Made by a program: the position numbers and the translations under genes | The notes under the pieces: generated by a model | Told to the model about the DNA's origin: nothing | What the model saw: the letters and a program-made list of their open reading frames with translations, nothing else | The model's database searches: none | Shown here: positions 16,316-25,090 of the stretch, piece by piece | How positions within the stretch are numbered: position 1 is the stretch's first letter | Layout: every line of letters begins with the position of its first letter | From: an uncultured Bacillota bacterium | Lineage (GTDB): Bacteria; Bacillota; Clostridia; Peptostreptococcales; Anaerovoracaceae | Length of the DNA: 55,643 bases | NCBI GenBank assembly: GCA_958448635.1 | Contig: CAUDEQ010000005.1 | Location: 1 to 55,643 of the forward strand | Reading direction: 5' to 3'

Positions 16316-17860
16316 ATGAAAGAAAAAATGAGTGAAAAGATCCTTGTGCTGGACTTTGGAGGACAGTATAACCAGATGATAGCCAGAAGGGTTCGTGAGC
16401 AGCATGTATACGCTGAAATAAGAGCATACAGCAAGATAACCATAGATGAGATCAAGGCTGAGGGATACAGCGGCATCATATTCACGGGAGGTCCCAACAG
16501 CGTATATGATGAAAGCTCTCCTCATTATGACCCTGCCATACTTGAGGCAGGGATTCCGATACTGGGCATCTGCTACGGACATCAGCTCATGTCATATATG
16601 GCAGGCGGTGAGATAACAGGTGCAGAGGACAGCAGTGAGTATGGCAGCACCAGGGTAAGGATATCGGAGAACACCTTGTTTGAAGGTGTGGAGAAGGAAA
16701 GCATCTGTTGGATGAGCCATACGGACTACGTCAAGACGCCTCCTGAGGGCTTCAGCATCATAGCGGAGACAGATAAATGTCCGTGTGCAGCCATGTGCGA
16801 CGAGACCAGAAAGCTTTACGGCGTGCAGTTCCACCCTGAGGTGAGCCACACCGTATACGGGAAGCAGATAATTTCAAACTTCCTTTTCAATATATGCGGA
16901 TGCGAGGGAGCATGGAAGATGGATGACTTCATTCAACGCTCCGTCGCAGGATACAGGGAGCAGCTGGCAGGCAAGAAGGTGCTGCTGGCTCTGTCAGGCG
17001 GAGTGGATTCATCGGTTGCGGCCGTGATACTCCACAAGGCCATAGGTGAAAACCTCACATGTGTTTTCATAGACCACGGCCTTTTGAGAAAGGGAGAAGG
17101 CGACTATGTGGAGAAGACCTTCGGGGAAAAGTTCGGCATGAAGCTGATCAGAGCCAATGCGGAGGAAAGATTCCTCGGCAAGCTGGCAGCTGTCACCGAG
17201 CCTGAGCAGAAGCGCAGTATCATCGGTGAGCAGTTCATCAGAGTTCTGGAGGAGGAGGCCCGCAAGCTGGGAAAGATAGATATACTGGCTCAGGGCACCA
17301 TATATCCTGACGTCGTTGAAAGCGGCAGCGGAGATTCGGCAGTCATCAAGAGCCATCACAACGTGGGAGGTCTTCCTGACGTGATGGATTTCGAGGCTAT
17401 AGTTGAGCCGCTGCGGGAGCTGTTCAAGGACGAGGTTCGTGAGGTGGGCGAGCAGCTGGGCATACCGCGCGAGCTTGTATGGAGACAGCCGTTCCCGGGT
17501 CCCGGTCTTGCCGTGAGAGTCATAGGCGAGATAACCAGAGAAAAGCTGGAGCTTCTCAGAGAGGCGGACGCCATCTTCAGGGAGGAGCTTGACAACGCCG
17601 AAGGCGTATCAGCTGACCAGTATTTTGCAGTCCTCACCGATCTCAGGAGCGTTGGAGTCAAGGGTGATGACAGGACTTATGGATACACGATTGCTCTCAG
17701 AGCAGTTACTACAGACGATTTTATGACAGCCGAATGGACAAGACTTCCTTATGACGTACTGCAGAGGGCAAGCAGCAGGATAACCAACGAGGTCTCGGAA
17801 ATAACGAGAGTTGTATATGATATCACATCTAAGCCGCCTGCAACGGTGGAGTGGGAATAA
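16316..17860 (+). CDS. guaA: GMP synthase (glutamine-hydrolysing)
   Basis: A 514-residue two-part enzyme converting XMP to GMP. The N-terminal class I amidotransferase has ILGICYGHQL with the nucleophile Cys and FHPEVSHT with the catalytic His. The ATP pyrophosphatase domain has LALSGGVDSSV near residue 225. A C-terminal dimerisation domain ends KPPATVEWE, as in typical GuaA. Start ATG 16316 was chosen because GGAGG lies 6 bp upstream; the open frame begins earlier, inside purB. It gives 14 bp between purB and guaA. Confidence 0.96.
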   Translation: MKEKMSEKILVLDFGGQYNQMIARRVREQHVYAEIRAYSKITIDEIKAEGYSGIIFTGGPNSVYDESSPHYDPAILEAGIPILGICYGHQLMSYMAGGEITGAEDSSEYGSTRVRISENTLFEGVEKESICWMSHTDYVKTPPEGFSIIAETDKCPCAAMCDETRKLYGVQFHPEVSHTVYGKQIISNFLFNICGCEGAWKMDDFIQRSVAGYREQLAGKKVLLALSGGVDSSVAAVILHKAIGENLTCVFIDHGLLRKGEGDYVEKTFGEKFGMKLIRANAEERFLGKLAAVTEPEQKRSIIGEQFIRVLEEEARKLGKIDILAQGTIYPDVVESGSGDSAVIKSHHNVGGLPDVMDFEAIVEPLRELFKDEVREVGEQLGIPRELVWRQPFPGPGLAVRVIGEITREKLELLREADAIFREELDNAEGVSADQYFAVLTDLRSVGVKGDDRTYGYTIALRAVTTDDFMTAEWTRLPYDVLQRASSRITNEVSEITRVVYDITSKPPATVEWE

Positions 17861-17873
17861 CGGAGGAAAGACC

Positions 17874-19484
17874 ATGGCTAAATATATATTTGTTACAGGA
17901 GGCGTAGTGTCCGGACTTGGAAAAGGCATCACAGCCGCTTCCCTGGGAAGACTTCTCAAGGCGAGAGGTCTCAAGGTTGCGGCACAGAAGCTGGACCCGT
18001 ATATAAATGTAGACCCGGGAACCATGAGCCCGTATCAGCACGGTGAGGTATACGTCACCGAGGACGGAGCGGAAACCGATCTGGATCTGGGACATTACGA
18101 GAGATTCATAGATGAAGACCTCAACAAATATTCCAACCTCACCACAGGCAAGGTATACTGGAACGTGCTGAACAAGGAGCGCCGCGGAGAATATCTGGGT
18201 TCCACGGTGCAGGTGATTCCTCATATAACCAACGAAATAAAGGAGTTCATATACAGCGTCGGCATGAAGACTGATGCCGACGTGGTAATCACTGAGATAG
18301 GCGGCACCATAGGAGATATAGAATCCCAGCCGTTTATAGAGGCTGTAAGGCAGGTGTCCTTGGAGGTGGGCAGGGAAAACAGCCTGTTCATACACGTGAC
18401 ACTGGTGCCTTTCCTCAAGGGCTCGGAAGAGCACAAGTCAAAGCCTACTCAGCATTCCGTAAAGGAGCTGAGAGGCATGGGCGTTGCGCCTGACATAATC
18501 GTCCTCAGATGCGACGAGCCTCTGGAAAATTCCATATTCGAAAAGATTGCGCTTTTCTGCAATGTGAAGAAGGACTGCGTAATAGAGAACATAACGCTTC
18601 CTTATCTGTACGAAGCGCCTCTCATGCTGGAAAAAGCCAATTTTTCATCTGTGGCATGCCGTGAGCTGGGGCTGGATTGTCCGGAGCCCGACCTGACGGA
18701 GTGGACGCAGATGGTGAAGAAGATAAAGGAAAGACCCGGAAACGTGGACATAGGCATAGTAGGCAAATACGTGGGTCTACACGATGCCTACCTGTCGGTT
18801 GCCGAAGCGCTGAGACATGCAGGCTACCACCACGATACCAACGTGGAGATACACTGGATAGATTCAGAGGAAATCACGGCGGAAAACGTCGGGGAAAAGC
18901 TGGGTATGCTGGATGGCATACTGGTGCCGGGCGGTTTCGGGAGCCGAGGTATAGAAGGCATGATAACTGCTGCTCGGTATGCAAGGGAAAATGATGTGCC
19001 TTATCTGGGCATATGCCTCGGAATGCAGATTGCCGTCATTGAATACGCCAGAAACGTCGCAGGAATAAAGGATGCGGACTCAGGCGAATTCGATGAGAAC
19101 TGCAGCAGCAAGGTAATAGACTTCATGCCCGGTCAGAGCGATGAGATAGACAAGGGCGGCACTCTCCGTCTTGGAGCATATCCGTGTATCATAGGTGCAG
19201 GAACCATGATGGAAAAATGCTACGGAAAGTCGGAGATAAGCGAAAGACACAGACATAGATACGAGTTCAACAACGAGTACAGAGATATACTGGTGGAAAA
19301 AGGCCTGACCATAGGCGGCACATCGCCTGACGGAAGACTGGTGGAAACCGTGGAGCTTGAAGACAGGAGCTTCTTCGTGGGAGTTCAGTTCCATCCTGAA
19401 TTCAAGAGCCGTCCCAACAGGCCGCATCCGCTGTTCAAGGGCTTTGTGGGAGCCTCATATGCGAAAAGGGGTGAGAAAAAATGA
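17874..19484 (+). CDS. pyrG: CTP synthase
   Basis: A 536-residue enzyme aminating UTP to CTP with glutamine. The synthetase domain begins KYIFVTGGVVSGLGKG and carries VTEDGAETDLDLGHYERF. The glutaminase domain has PYLGICLGMQ with the nucleophile Cys and VQFHPEFKSRP with His and Glu. Start ATG 17874 follows CGGAGGAAAG; a longer frame overlapping guaA lacks a ribosome site. It overlaps asnA by 4 bp (ATGA), implying coupled translation. Confidence 0.97.
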   Translation: MAKYIFVTGGVVSGLGKGITAASLGRLLKARGLKVAAQKLDPYINVDPGTMSPYQHGEVYVTEDGAETDLDLGHYERFIDEDLNKYSNLTTGKVYWNVLNKERRGEYLGSTVQVIPHITNEIKEFIYSVGMKTDADVVITEIGGTIGDIESQPFIEAVRQVSLEVGRENSLFIHVTLVPFLKGSEEHKSKPTQHSVKELRGMGVAPDIIVLRCDEPLENSIFEKIALFCNVKKDCVIENITLPYLYEAPLMLEKANFSSVACRELGLDCPEPDLTEWTQMVKKIKERPGNVDIGIVGKYVGLHDAYLSVAEALRHAGYHHDTNVEIHWIDSEEITAENVGEKLGMLDGILVPGGFGSRGIEGMITAARYARENDVPYLGICLGMQIAVIEYARNVAGIKDADSGEFDENCSSKVIDFMPGQSDEIDKGGTLRLGAYPCIIGAGTMMEKCYGKSEISERHRHRYEFNNEYRDILVEKGLTIGGTSPDGRLVETVELEDRSFFVGVQFHPEFKSRPNRPHPLFKGFVGASYAKRGEKK

Positions 19485-20491
19485 AGAATCTGATTCTTCC
19501 GGAAGCATACAAGTCGGAGATGGGTCTTATGGAAAATCAGAGAGCCATAAAGGATATAAAGGACTTTTTTCAGCGTGAGCTGGCGCAAAAGCTCAATCTC
19601 GGCAGAGTGTCGGCTCCGCTGTTCGTAGCGCCTGAGACAGGTCTCAACGACAACCTCAACGGCGTGGAAAGGACAGTGTCCTTTACGATAAAGGATATGG
19701 ACGAGAAGCCTGTGGAGATAGTTCAGTCGCTGGCAAAATGGAAGAGAATGACTCTGGGAAGATACGGCACTCCTGCGGGAGAAGGCATATACACCGACAT
19801 GAACGCCATAAGAAGAGATGAAGAGCTGGACAATCTTCACTCCGTCTATGTTGACCAGTGGGACTGGGAAAAGGTGATGGAAAAGAGCCAGAGAAACGAA
19901 GACTTCCTGAAGGAAACGGTCAGGGCGCTTTACGAGGCGCTGAAGGCTCTCAGCCTTCATGTGGCGGGGAAGTATCCTGAGCTGAAAACAGAGCTCCCCG
20001 ATGAGATCTTCTTCATAACCACCCAGCAGCTGGAGGATATGTATCCGTACAAGACGCCGGGCGAGAGAGAGGATGCTCTGCTGAAGGATAAAAAGGCCGC
20101 CTTCATCATGCAGATAGGCGACGTGCTGAAATCAGGAGAAAAGCATGACGGAAGAGCGCCTGATTACGACGACTGGCAGCTGAACGGAGATATCATTCTG
20201 TGGAATGAGACTCTGGGTAAGGCATTCGAGATTTCATCCATGGGAATCCGTGTTGATGCCGAAGCCATGGACAGACAGCTCAAAAAGGCAGGAGCCGATG
20301 AGCGTCGTCAGCTGGAATTTCATAAAATGATACTGGCAGATGAGCTGCCGTACACCATTGGAGGCGGCATAGGGCAGAGCCGACTTTGTATGTACTTCCT
20401 GAGAAAAGCCCACATCGGCGAGGTGCAGGTATCTGTATGGCCTGATGAAATGATAGAAAAGTGCAGGGAGAACAATATTTTCTTATTATAA
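19481..20491 (+). CDS. asnA: Aspartate-ammonia ligase
   Basis: A 336-residue ammonia-dependent asparagine synthetase related to class II aminoacyl-tRNA synthetases. Typical AsnA segments are visible: an N-terminal MGLMENQRAIKDIK-like helix, FVAPETGLNDNLNGVERTV, WKRMTLGRYG, YTDMNAIRRDE, VDQWDWE, and the C-terminal GGGIGQSRLCMYFL. It forms asparagine from aspartate, ammonia and ATP in the cytoplasm. The overlap with pyrG and the shared nitrogen theme place it in the nucleotide/amide operon. Confidence 0.96.
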   Translation: MKNLILPEAYKSEMGLMENQRAIKDIKDFFQRELAQKLNLGRVSAPLFVAPETGLNDNLNGVERTVSFTIKDMDEKPVEIVQSLAKWKRMTLGRYGTPAGEGIYTDMNAIRRDEELDNLHSVYVDQWDWEKVMEKSQRNEDFLKETVRALYEALKALSLHVAGKYPELKTELPDEIFFITTQQLEDMYPYKTPGEREDALLKDKKAAFIMQIGDVLKSGEKHDGRAPDYDDWQLNGDIILWNETLGKAFEISSMGIRVDAEAMDRQLKKAGADERRQLEFHKMILADELPYTIGGGIGQSRLCMYFLRKAHIGEVQVSVWPDEMIEKCRENNIFLL

Positions 20492-20511
20492 AAGGATGGT
20501 AACAAGTAATA

Positions 20512-21609
20512 ATGGAAGGATTGATATATCTTGAAGACGGCACCGTGTTCAAAGGCAAGGGCTTCGGTGACGCAAAAACTTCTGTAGGAGAGCTGGTATT
20601 CAACACATCTATAACGGGATATCAGGAAATACTCACGGACCCGTCATACAAAGGGCAGATAATAAACATGACGTATCCCCTCATAGGAAACTACGGCATA
20701 AGCGAGAAGGACAACGAGTCCTTCGGCATACATGCCTTCGGACTGGTGATAAAGGATCTCTGTGAGGAGCCCTCCAACAGCATGTCCGTGAAAACCATGG
20801 ATCAGTGGCTCAAGGAGCAGCATGTTCCCGGCGTTTACGGCATAGATACGAGACAGATAACCAGAAAGATAAGAAAGAGCGGAACCATAAAATGCCTGAT
20901 AAGCACAGAGGGCATATCCATCGCTGAAGCGAAGCAGCTCTGCGAAGAAGGCTCCCTCAGAGGCGACTGGATGAAGACTGTCTCGGTGAAGGAAAAGACT
21001 GTGATGGAGCCGGACGGCAGCCATGAAGGAGAGCCTTACAATGTGGCGGTCATCGACTTTGGCGTAAAGGGAAACATACTCAGAAGCCTTTTGAAGAGAA
21101 ACTGCAGGCTCACCGTATTTCCGTACGGCTCCACAGCTGAGGAAATCATGGAGATATCACCTGACGGTATTCTCCTAACCAATGGACCGGGAGACCCGGA
21201 GGAGGCTTCTGAAGCGATAGAGGAAGTGAGAAAGCTCATAGGCTGCGAGATACCTATGTTCGGTATCTGCATGGGACATCAGATCCTGGCTCTGGCCATG
21301 GGCGGCAGGACATACAAGCTCAAATACGGTCACCGAGGCGGAAACCACGGAGTCTACGACAAGGATACGAAGCGCTCGTATATCACATCGCAGAATCACG
21401 GCTTTGCGGTGCAGCATGAGAGCGTTATCCTCAAGGGCATGGAGGTTACGCATTTGAATCTCAACGACGGAACTGTGGAGGGAATGGAGCACAGGGATCT
21501 CCCTGTATTTTCAGTCCAGTTCCATCCGGAGGCTGCTCCGGGACCGACTGACAGCGCATACCTCTTCGACAAATTCATGGATATGATGAAGAGCTATACC
21601 GGACGATAG
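20512..21609 (+). CDS. carA: Carbamoyl-phosphate synthase small subunit
   Basis: A 365-residue glutaminase subunit. The N-terminal CPSase_sm domain begins YLEDGTVFKGKGFG and contains the SITGYQEILTDPSY stretch. The class I amidotransferase has FGICMGHQILALAMGG with the nucleophile Cys and VQFHPEAAPGP with the catalytic His. It supplies ammonia to CarB for carbamoyl phosphate. No carB follows; the next gene is a MerR regulator, so the large subunit must be elsewhere. It is the last gene of the cluster, 20 bp after asnA. Confidence 0.95.
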   Translation: MEGLIYLEDGTVFKGKGFGDAKTSVGELVFNTSITGYQEILTDPSYKGQIINMTYPLIGNYGISEKDNESFGIHAFGLVIKDLCEEPSNSMSVKTMDQWLKEQHVPGVYGIDTRQITRKIRKSGTIKCLISTEGISIAEAKQLCEEGSLRGDWMKTVSVKEKTVMEPDGSHEGEPYNVAVIDFGVKGNILRSLLKRNCRLTVFPYGSTAEEIMEISPDGILLTNGPGDPEEASEAIEEVRKLIGCEIPMFGICMGHQILALAMGGRTYKLKYGHRGGNHGVYDKDTKRSYITSQNHGFAVQHESVILKGMEVTHLNLNDGTVEGMEHRDLPVFSVQFHPEAAPGPTDSAYLFDKFMDMMKSYTGR

Positions 21610-21674
21610 ATCAGGTAAAGTCAAGCTGAATAAAGAGAAATCAGGTGAAAACAGGAGAAAGGAAATTCTGCAAT

Positions 21675-22487
21675 ATGTATTCCATTGGCAAGTTTTCAAA
21701 GATAACAGGCATCTCGATTCCCACGCTGAGATATTATGACGAGCGCAGAATAATAATCCCCAGAGTAAAGAAGGAAAACGGATACAGGTATTACGAGGAT
21801 GATCAGCTGTTGGATGCACAGTTCGTAAATAACCTCAAAAGAGTAGGGCTTTCACTTGAGGCCATAACGGATCTTATTACGGCAGGTGATCCGGCATATA
21901 CGCTTCAGAGGATAAGAGAGCTGAAGTATGCCAAGCTCAACGAGCTGAAGCAGCTTACGGATATCGAAAACTACTATGCCCGTGGAGTAATGAGCAGAAA
22001 ATATAATGGCGAGCTTGAAGGAAATGCAGAGGTTTCCATCTTGAGAGGATGTGAATATATTTCAAAGGAAATCGATTCACTGGATGCGAAGCAGATATTT
22101 ACCGTGGACTGCATGGAGCTTCAGAAAAAACGTGACAGCCTTGGGCTGATTCAGAAGGCCGGCATATGCGTGATCTGCAACTCCCTTGCTCCTGCAAAAA
22201 CCGATGCGAAGGACATGATAATAATGCCGGTGAGCCTTCCTGAGGATATTTCAAGAGGAGAAAATGCGATATCGGAAGCCTCGACGATGGATGCACGGGA
22301 GACCATAAGCACTGTAATATGCAGATCTGAAATGGACTTCAATGATGAAATAAAGCAGCTTTCGGAAATCGCCGCCTCCATGGGGCGCAAAACTACGGGA
22401 GCGCCTGTGTTGGAATGTCTGCTGGACCCCGGAGACATGCCAAACACAGACGATTATATAGCTAAAATCCACCTGAACATCGAATAA
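21675..22487 (+). CDS. MerR family transcriptional regulator
   Basis: A 270-residue regulator. The winged-helix N-terminus reads YSIGKFSKITGISIPTLRYY, followed by the wing NGYRYYEDDQL. A helical linker spans ~75-110 and the C-terminal ~150 residues look like a GyrI/BltR-type effector-binding fold, which would sense a small molecule. Start ATG 21675 begins at the conserved motif with AAAGGAA upstream; an upstream GTG adds ten unlikely residues. A promoter with the 19-bp spacer typical of MerR targets lies at 23344-23374 and may be a target. Binding of that promoter by this protein is inference. Confidence 0.9.
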   Translation: MYSIGKFSKITGISIPTLRYYDERRIIIPRVKKENGYRYYEDDQLLDAQFVNNLKRVGLSLEAITDLITAGDPAYTLQRIRELKYAKLNELKQLTDIENYYARGVMSRKYNGELEGNAEVSILRGCEYISKEIDSLDAKQIFTVDCMELQKKRDSLGLIQKAGICVICNSLAPAKTDAKDMIIMPVSLPEDISRGENAISEASTMDARETISTVICRSEMDFNDEIKQLSEIAASMGRKTTGAPVLECLLDPGDMPNTDDYIAKIHLNIE

Positions 22488-22507
22488 CAAGCGATAACCC
22501 AAATCTT

Positions 22508-22600
22508 AAATCTGATAACTAATAACAACAAAAATCTAAAATCTGATAATTAATAATAACCAAAACCTTAAATCTGATAATTAACAATAACCTCAACCAT
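22508..22600. repeat. Tandem repeat, 31-bp period, three copies
   Basis: AAATCTGATAA occurs at 22508, 22539 and 22570, exactly 31 bp apart, in AT-rich flanks that are also similar. It lies between the MerR stop and its terminator. Confidence 0.8.
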
Positions 22601-22640
22601 AGAGCTGTGCTTTTGCAAAAGAGCATGGCTCTTTTTTTCT
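22601..22640 (+). terminator. Intrinsic terminator after MerR gene
   Basis: AGAGC (22601) pairs with GCTCT (22628-22632) around the palindrome CTTTTGCAAAAG and is followed by seven T. Confidence 0.75.
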
Positions 22641-22827
22641 GTCCGGCCGAATTCTGTATATATTTTGCTTTCAAATTCATTGTCTTCTTACGATGCAGGG
22701 ATTGATTCCTTCCTTATGACTGTCGCTGCCCTCTATTCGGCTGCTGTCCTCTTGTTGAATGATCATTGTTTATTACAGATTGTATTATACATAGCCGGCT
22801 GTGCAGAGCCAGCTCGCATTATTTGTG

Positions 22828-23076
22828 AATCTCAAAATAATGATAAAGGAATAGAATTTTGGAGATTATTTCATCTTGAGCACAATAATAATCTCCAAAT
22901 CAGCCATGAAGCAGCGGCTGTTTTGAGATTATAAATCTCACGGTCCTTTGGAAGAAGGGGAAAAGTAACAAAATAGGCAGATGGACACCGGTGATTTGGA
23001 GACTTTTCATGTTAAATAGCTTATGTGCCATCAATAAATCTCCAAACAATGGTCATATAGCAGTTATTTTGTGAAT
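22828..23076. repeat. Dispersed element, copy 2, with an extra unit
   Basis: Three inverted-repeat units at 22828-22867, 22890-22930 and 22963-about 23003 match the element at 3955-4130 in order, offsets (62 and 73 bp) and sequence (AATCTCAAAA, CTCCAAA, TTTTGAGATT, AAGTAACAAAA). A fourth unit, AATCTCCAAA...TTTTGTGAAT, is at 23037-23076. No gene is seen in 22641-23343. Confidence 0.7.
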
Positions 23077-23343
23077 CTGCGTCTCGGTCTGTGAGTTTAT
23101 TAATCTGCGAATCCGTGAGCCTATGAATTTATCTCCCTGTGAATTTGCAAGCCTTCTGATGAAGCTCCTATCCATTACAGCTTAATGAGGCGAGCAACCG
23201 AAGCTCACTGCCGAATGTTGAGCTAAGGGCCTTGCATCGAGGAAAGCGCAATTGGCGCTTTGCACACACGCCGGAGAGTTATCAACGACATGGCGCTTTG
23301 CCGCCACAGCTGCATAAATATATCATTGGGAAGCTCCAAACCA

Positions 23344-23395
23344 TTGACACTAACCCTAACTTTAGAGTTATACTTTTGTGGAAGAGTATAACTCT
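23344..23395 (+). promoter_or_regulatory. MerR-type promoter with 19-bp spacer and operator
   Basis: TTGACA (23344-23349) and TATACT (23369-23374) are separated by 19 bp, the long spacer characteristic of promoters activated by MerR proteins. The spacer holds the dyad AACT-TTAG-AGTT. A further perfect inverted repeat AGAGTTATAC/GTATAACTCT spans 23364-23395. It lies upstream of the truncated acetamidase gene. The MerR gene 860 bp upstream is the obvious candidate regulator. Confidence 0.65.
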
Positions 23396-23425
23396 CTGTT
23401 AGTTTTTTTGTTTAGGAGGAAGGAA

Positions 23426-23761
23426 ATGCAAAAAATAGAGAATTTGATAAAAACATTTTCCGCTGACAACAAACCATGCTGCACCGCAGCGGCAGGAGAC
23501 ACTCTAATATTCAAGACGGTTGACTGCTTTACAGGACAGATAACCTCCGAGGATCAGTTCCCTTCTGATGAATATGGAGACATGGATCTGGCGACGGGCC
23601 CTGTTTTCGTGGAAAACGCCGAGCCGGGAGACGTTCTGGTGGTCGATATCCTTGATATAGCTGTCGCACCTATAGGAACAACATGCGGTATAGGCGGCCC
23701 TCTTGCCGACAGGATTCAGCAGAGAACAAAGCGTATACCTGTAAAAGACAACGTTTATTAA
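23426..23761 (+). pseudogene. Truncated acetamidase/formamidase
   Basis: The 111-residue product matches only the N-terminal third of the FmdA/AmdA family (full length ~300): the GDTLIFKTVDCFTGQI stretch, then LATGPVFVENAEPGD and DILDIAVAPIG. It stops shortly after GIGGPLADRI; the metal-binding and catalytic C-terminal part is absent. GGAGGAAGGAA precedes the ATG, and a MerR-type promoter precedes that. A nested inverted-repeat element begins 36 bp after the stop and may be connected to the loss. It could be a remnant or a small standalone product; remnant is more likely. Confidence 0.75.
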
Positions 23762-23796
23762 ATAGAAATCCTACAAATTAATCAATTGACCCATTA

Positions 23797-23898
23797 TATA
23801 AAAACGGCTCGTATTATGAACCGACCCCCAAAGCCAGAACTAAATATCTAGCAGTTGGGAGGTCGGCGCACACCTGTAAAATGCGAGTCGTTTTTATA
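23797..23898. mobile_element. MITE-like nested inverted-repeat element
   Basis: A 102-bp element bounded by TATAAAAACGGCTCG and CGAGTCGTTTTTATA (15 bp, one mismatch). An inner inverted repeat CCGACCCCCAA/TTGGGAGGTCGG lies at 23821-23866. It has no coding capacity and sits just after the truncated acetamidase gene. A transcribed double hairpin or bidirectional terminator is an alternative. Confidence 0.55.
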
Positions 23899-23982
23899 TT
23901 TGATTTATTGCGGAGAAGCTTGACATTTGACGTGCTGCCCTTCAGCATTTTAGCGAATAAAATGTCAATGCCGTATGGCAGC

Positions 23983-24022
23983 TTTCATCCAAAATGAAGA
24001 ATAAGCGAGGCTGTGGGTGAAA
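23983..24022. repeat. 40-bp TTTCATCC-N24-GGGTGAAA unit
   Basis: A single unit of exactly 40 bp, with the half-sites of the arrays at 371-504 and 52130-53011 but an unrelated 24-bp core. A separate TGACATTT/AAATGTCA inverted pair lies just upstream (23921-23967). Confidence 0.7.
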
Positions 24023-24206
24023 ACACATCTCAGCAGGTTTTGCTTACGTCCTGTACTCTTTTTTACCTATATCAAAGGTTTTTTGATATAATACAGAATG
24101 AAATCCAAAGGTGATAAAGTCACGGAGAGTACTTAAATGAGTCTGTATAATGAGATAAAAAATACAGACTTGTAAACAGCAGAGACTGCGAGAAAGGGGA
24201 GATACC

Positions 24207-25085
24207 ATGTATGAGCTGATACAGGCATGGGGAAACAGCTATTACATACAGAGCCCTGCCAAGATAGGACTGGTAAGGCTCAACGATAAAGATGTATGCC
24301 TCATAGACAGCGGCAACGACAAGGACGCAGGACGAAAGGTGCGAAAGCTCCTGGATGAAAAGGGCTGGAATCTTAAGACGATATACAACACCCATTCCAA
24401 TTCGGATCATATAGGCGGCAATAAATACCTTCAGGGTCAGACGGGGTGTGAAATCTTTGCACCGGGAATAGAGTGCGACTTTACAAATCACACAATTCTG
24501 GAGCCTGCATTCATATACGGTGGATTTGCACCGAAGGATCTGAGACACAAGTTCATTCTGGCGCAGCCCAGCAAGGCGCAGCCTTTGACGGAGGACAGCC
24601 TGCCAGACGGATGGCAGCTGATGGAGCTGAAGGGGCATTTCTTTGATATGGTCGGCTTTAGAACTCAGGACGATGTGGTGTATCTGGCGGACTGTCTGTC
24701 GAGCCGTGAGACCATAGACAAGTACAGGATAGGCTTCATCTACGACGTGGGAGCGTACATCGAGACACTGGAAAGGGTGAAGAAGCTGGAAGCCAGGCTG
24801 TTCATTCCTTCTCATGCAGAGCCTGCTGAGGATATAGCGCCTCTGGCACAGTACAATATAGAGAAGGTCAAGGAAACTGCGGAAAAAATAGCGGAGCTTT
24901 GCTGCAGCCCTATAAACTTTGAGAAAATACTGCAGAGGCTTTTCGATGAGTACGGACTTGAGATGAATTTTGAGCAGCATGCACTGGCGGGCAGCACCGT
25001 GAAATCATATCTGGCATGGCTGAGGGATACGGACGTGCTGGACGTGGAGTTTGCCGATAACATGCTTCTGTGGAAGAGGAAATAA
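24207..25085 (+). CDS. MBL-fold metallo-hydrolase
   Basis: A 292-residue cytoplasmic metallo-beta-lactamase-fold protein. The metal motif reads THSNSDHIGG, with Asn in place of the second His of HxHxDH. Later ligands are plausible at GHFFD, YLADC and SHAEP. The C-terminal ~80 residues form a helical extension (NIEKVKETAEKI onward) that could be a winged helix. A ribosome site AAGGGGAG precedes the ATG. Substrate is unknown; glyoxalase II-like thioester hydrolysis is one possibility. The ccdA start follows after 5 bp, so it may be co-expressed with the thiol-redox genes downstream. Confidence 0.85.
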   Translation: MYELIQAWGNSYYIQSPAKIGLVRLNDKDVCLIDSGNDKDAGRKVRKLLDEKGWNLKTIYNTHSNSDHIGGNKYLQGQTGCEIFAPGIECDFTNHTILEPAFIYGGFAPKDLRHKFILAQPSKAQPLTEDSLPDGWQLMELKGHFFDMVGFRTQDDVVYLADCLSSRETIDKYRIGFIYDVGAYIETLERVKKLEARLFIPSHAEPAEDIAPLAQYNIEKVKETAEKIAELCCSPINFEKILQRLFDEYGLEMNFEQHALAGSTVKSYLAWLRDTDVLDVEFADNMLLWKRK

Positions 25086-25090
25086 CGTAT

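Noticed and set aside
22665..22934. 89-residue open frame
   Set aside because: It lies across the second copy of the dispersed repeat, with no ribosome site and no similarity.
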